Source: a virus. Taken from it: a DNA stretch of 33,442 nucleotides. Below the pieces are notes generated by a model. The model searched no databases. It saw only the letters and a list, made by a program, of their open reading frames with translations, and was not told the DNA's origin. The DNA lies in the IMG/VR virus record IMGVR_UViG_3300047552_001370, positions 1 to 33,442 of that record, one strand, 5' to 3'. Positions 31,529-33,442 of this stretch are shown here, piece after piece; the first letter of the stretch is position 1, and every line of letters starts with the position of its first letter. A program made the position numbers and the translations under genes.

Positions 31529-31722
31529 ATTGCCAACATACTAATGCAGTCTATTGGGCTGGTATTTGTCTAACCTTCTGTAAGAATTGTTCGGAGTGGT
31601 TAGATACTAAAAAGGAAAACATGCCAACCATCTATACCAACAAATGCCCTCAATGTGGATCATCAGAACCTCAAAAGTTCTACACCACAGACACTCATTA
31701 TTCTTGCAAAGATTGCTCTTGA
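31525..31722 (+). CDS. Small zinc-ribbon protein, 65 aa
   Basis: Several Cys-pair knuckles: CKNC at 19-22, CPQCG at 41-45 and CKDC at 61-64, plus NCQHT near the start. CPQCG to CKDC, with 16 residues between, fits a zinc ribbon. The N-terminal CQH and CKNC set may make a second site. Such small ribbons bind nucleic acid or protein partners. ATGA-coupled to the upstream membrane peptide, so the two are translated together. Family-level call only. Confidence 0.6.
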   Translation: MNCQHTNAVYWAGICLTFCKNCSEWLDTKKENMPTIYTNKCPQCGSSEPQKFYTTDTHYSCKDCS

Positions 31723-31780
31723 CTACTACATATATTGAGTTATGCTTTTAGTAGATAAAAACTTTAAAAGGAGAAAGATT

Positions 31781-31948
31781 ATGGAAAGGAAAATACACAT
31801 AGAAAGAAAAGAAGAGATAGATGGCACTTATATTCAATCTATTCTTCAAAAGAAAGACCTTCTAGAAGAGTTAATCCCTACTCTCGAGACAAGGGAAGAA
31901 GTTGAATATGCCTTGGCTTTAGAGATTGTTTATAGATGGACACATTAA
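31781..31948 (+). CDS. Hypothetical small charged protein, 55 aa
   Basis: Unrecognised. Start set at ATG 31781, which has AAAGGAG seven bases upstream; an in-frame ATG at 31742 has no ribosome-binding site. The product is highly charged and helical (MERKIHIERKEEIDGTY, DLLEELIPTLETREEVEYAL). It lies between a zinc ribbon gene and a larger acidic gene in the rightward early unit. Confidence 0.5.
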   Translation: MERKIHIERKEEIDGTYIQSILQKKDLLEELIPTLETREEVEYALALEIVYRWTH

Positions 31949-31964
31949 AAAAAAGGAGATATTT

Positions 31965-32369
31965 ATGAAAGACTCACTTATCCTAGCAGTAGTAGAACAA
32001 TTAGGACACACCAAAGAAGACTTAGATAATAAGAATGAAGAGCTTTTCTCTACATTAGGAGACATTGTAAATCATGGAATAGATGGGGGATTCACTGGGT
32101 TCACTTATTACACAGATACTCACGAATTCTTTAAACGAAACAGAAAAGACATAGTAAATCTAGTAAGAGACATAGCTAGTGATCTAAGTTATACCTCTAT
32201 AAAGCTCGTTAGCTCTTTCAGCTGTATAAAAGACTCTTTTGAAGAAGAGGAGTTAGAAGAACAAGTTGCACTATGTCTTTATGATGACTTAGAAGACTAT
32301 GACCGACTCATATCAAATGCTCTCGCTTGGTTCGCAGCAGAGGAAGTTGCTAGGTATTTAACGGAGTAG
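31965..32369 (+). CDS. Conserved phage protein of unknown function (DUF7222-like), 134 aa
   Basis: Start set at ATG 31965 behind AAGGAG; a TTG at 31926 is in frame but lacks a ribosome-binding site. The segments NHGIDGGFTGFTYYTDTHEFF, then FKRNRKDIVNLV, and finally SNALAWFAAEEVARYL match, as I remember it, a phage family of unknown function labelled DUF7222. The protein is acidic with no signal peptide or membrane span. Early-region position suggests a role in host takeover or replication, but the function is not known. Confidence 0.6.
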   Translation: MKDSLILAVVEQLGHTKEDLDNKNEELFSTLGDIVNHGIDGGFTGFTYYTDTHEFFKRNRKDIVNLVRDIASDLSYTSIKLVSSFSCIKDSFEEEELEEQVALCLYDDLEDYDRLISNALAWFAAEEVARYLTE

Positions 32370-32372
32370 ATC

Positions 32373-32528
32373 ATGACCTTACTACTAATCCTAATCTTCA
32401 CAATAGACCTTATCATTCTCGTGAGGAGACGAAACAATGAACTTAGAACGAATAGAGTCTTTAGGATCAAACCTTATAGAATCAATAGCACAAATAAAAG
32501 ATCTAATCGACTCGACACAAATAGATAA
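32373..32528 (+). CDS. Small single-span membrane protein overprinting the next gene, 51 aa
   Basis: GGAG lies seven bases before ATG 32373, four bases after the previous stop. Residues 2-17 (TLLLILIFTIDLIILV) are a membrane segment, followed by RRR and a basic tail. The last 92 bases lie out of frame over the next gene. The hydrophobic start and ribosome-binding site argue for a real gene; the basic tail may be constrained by the frame it shares. Confidence 0.5.
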   Translation: MTLLLILIFTIDLIILVRRRNNELRTNRVFRIKPYRINSTNKRSNRLDTNR

Positions 32529-32625
32529 GGCAGACTCCACAGAGAAATCTCTAATTGAAGACTATCTCAAAGTACTTCAATCATTCTCTTCACTAATGCT
32601 TTTTAAACATTTTCAAAAGGATTAA
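32437..32625 (+). CDS. Hypothetical helical protein, 62 aa
   Basis: Unrecognised. AGGAG lies 8 bases before the ATG. Heptad-like helix at the start (MNLERIESLGSNLIESIAQI) and a Ser/Leu-rich end (YLKVLQSFSSLMLFKHFQKD). It starts inside the previous tiny membrane gene. No metal or signal motif. Confidence 0.5.
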   Translation: MNLERIESLGSNLIESIAQIKDLIDSTQIDKADSTEKSLIEDYLKVLQSFSSLMLFKHFQKD

Positions 32626-32627
32626 CT

Positions 32628-33017
32628 ATGATTTACTGTGAATTCCATCCAGAACGCCCTGTAATAGATGGTTTATGTCTCAGCTGTGAGTTTGAACTAT
32701 GTCAAGAACTAGAAGAGTTCGAAAGAACAGGAGAACCATTAGTCTATATAGAACACCCACAACAAACTCATCCACTTCACAAACTAGAAGAAGCCCCACT
32801 TGAAGTGGTTAGAGCAATACGCTTACTAGAAAAAGTACCTCTTACTAAAGCACAAGCAGAGAAGCTAGACTCTTTCAAATTGATAAGAGATTGGGCGATA
32901 TCCGTTGACCTAAACTCGCCTTATAAAGACAACGATGGTGGAGCTATACCAGGGGATTTTATGGCTAAGATCATCCTAGGAAGGAGTCTATATGAGCTCA
33001 TCTACAATAGCCTGTGA
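32628..33017 (+). CDS. Putative zinc-finger protein, 129 aa
   Basis: The N-terminus has CEFH (Cys4, His7) and CLSC (Cys17, Cys20), a CxxH...CxxC site that fits a small zinc finger. The rest is helical and acidic, ending in GDFMAKIILGRSLYELIY. AAGG lies seven bases before the ATG and the end overlaps the next gene by 26 bases. Function unknown; DNA or protein binding is plausible. Confidence 0.5.
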   Translation: MIYCEFHPERPVIDGLCLSCEFELCQELEEFERTGEPLVYIEHPQQTHPLHKLEEAPLEVVRAIRLLEKVPLTKAQAEKLDSFKLIRDWAISVDLNSPYKDNDGGAIPGDFMAKIILGRSLYELIYNSL

Positions 33018-33195
33018 TTATTGTGGGAACATCCCTTTAAAGCTAAGAGAGGTGGACGATGGCAGAAGTATCTCAAAAATCTGTTTCAACTGTTGGGTTG
33101 AACTTAGCCCAACAGAAGAGCCCAACGAAAAAAGCTCCAAAATTCAAAGTTTTAACGAAGCTTCGTCAAGACTATATTTGCCACGACCTAGATGA
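32992..33195 (+). CDS. Small zinc-ribbon protein, 67 aa, overprinted
   Basis: CDYCG (residues 8-12) and CFNCW (31-35) form a two-knuckle zinc ribbon of the CxxCG...DG...CxxCW type. AAGGAG precedes the ATG. The last 137 bases, including the second Cys pair, lie out of frame over the next gene; because that pair is needed for zinc binding, the overlap is likely a genuine overprint. Function unknown. Confidence 0.6.
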   Translation: MSSSTIACDYCGNIPLKLREVDDGRSISKICFNCWVELSPTEEPNEKSSKIQSFNEASSRLYLPRPR

Positions 33196-33424
33196 ATTAA
33201 ACGACACTACAAAGAAGCTAGGCCCTTCCTTCATGGAGGCAAGAAAGATAGCTGTCTCTGATCTACCGTGCACTCAGCACATCAACTTCTTAACTACAAA
33301 ACCTCTTGAGAAATACTTAAGGGGCAAAGCCAAGGAGTTAGAAATAAGTCTCTCTCAATACATAAAGCTGCTTATTCTTGCAGATAAGCAATATGACATT
33401 CTCAAAAGGGGTAACTCATTATGA
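33059..33424 (+). CDS. Putative ribbon-helix-helix DNA-binding protein, 121 aa
   Basis: The C-terminal segment INFLTTKPLEKYLRGKAKEL plus EISLSQYIKLLI looks like a ribbon-helix-helix domain: a beta strand, then two helices with a turn and a Ser at the helix-2 cap. The N-terminal 45 residues are Lys/Gln-rich and disordered, matching the part that overprints the zinc-ribbon gene. AGAGAGGTGG precedes the ATG. RHH proteins usually repress or activate transcription as dimers, so this is a candidate regulator of the operator-like sites to the left. The stop overlaps the next ATG as ATGA. Confidence 0.55.
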   Translation: MAEVSQKSVSTVGLNLAQQKSPTKKAPKFKVLTKLRQDYICHDLDELNDTTKKLGPSFMEARKIAVSDLPCTQHINFLTTKPLEKYLRGKAKELEISLSQYIKLLILADKQYDILKRGNSL

Positions 33425-33442
33425 AATCCTCTATAGAAACAA
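33421..33442 (+). CDS. Start of a further gene, cut by window end
   Basis: ATG at 33421 overlaps the RHH gene stop as ATGA, preceded by AAAAGGGG. Only the first seven codons (MKSSIET) are visible, so nothing can be said of the product. It shows that the rightward operon continues past the window. Confidence 0.4.

Overview
This window looks like most of a lytic, podovirus-type tailed phage genome. It carries a large terminase, a portal, a scaffold, an HK97-type capsid gene, a head-to-tail adaptor, a P22 gp10-like nozzle, three very large virion/ejection proteins and a lysis cassette. No tail tube, sheath or tape-measure gene is visible. I see no integrase, tRNA, CRISPR array or insertion sequence. 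The paired inner- and outer-membrane spanin-like genes suggest a Gram-negative host. The DNA is AT-rich by eye and CTAG tetramers are frequent. Genes are packed tightly, with many ATGA or TAATG start/stop overlaps.

Layout. (1) Positions 2-2772, plus strand: the tail end of a rightward operon (phosphoesterase fragment, small unknowns, two zincin-type metalloproteases, a GNAT acetyltransferase). It collides tail-to-tail with the leftward unit. (2) Positions 30834 down to 2766, minus strand: one long morphogenesis unit. In transcription order it holds small leader genes, terminase small and large subunits, portal, scaffold, decoration and capsid proteins, a beta-helix protein, a strong hairpin terminator, small virion proteins, a repeat-built 760-residue fibre, a four-gene sugar cassette, a second fibre, adaptor, nozzle, a third fibre, three giant virion/ejection proteins, and lysis genes. 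(3) Positions 30835-31420: a divergent control region without confident genes, holding a run of G-tracts, an operator-like inverted repeat, 11-bp tandem repeats, a strongly C-over-G tract and a sigma70-like promoter. (4) Positions 31421-33442, plus strand: the start of a rightward early-type operon of small genes (tiny membrane proteins, zinc ribbons, a ribbon-helix-helix-like protein) running off the window. If the genome is circular or circularly permuted, blocks 4 and 1 could be the two ends of one rightward unit.

Points that stand out: a Hint (intein/hedgehog-type) domain that ends the 920-residue virion protein and lacks the C-terminal splice residues; a glycan cassette (glycosyltransferase, TagD-like cytidylyltransferase with an HxGH to HPGY change, RmlB-like dehydratase, methyltransferase) embedded among fibre genes; an export-signal matrixin protease; several long out-of-frame gene overlaps in the rightward operons; and the compact divergent control region. 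Five small genes (32-52 codons) not obvious from length alone are supported by ribosome-binding sites and stop/start coupling.
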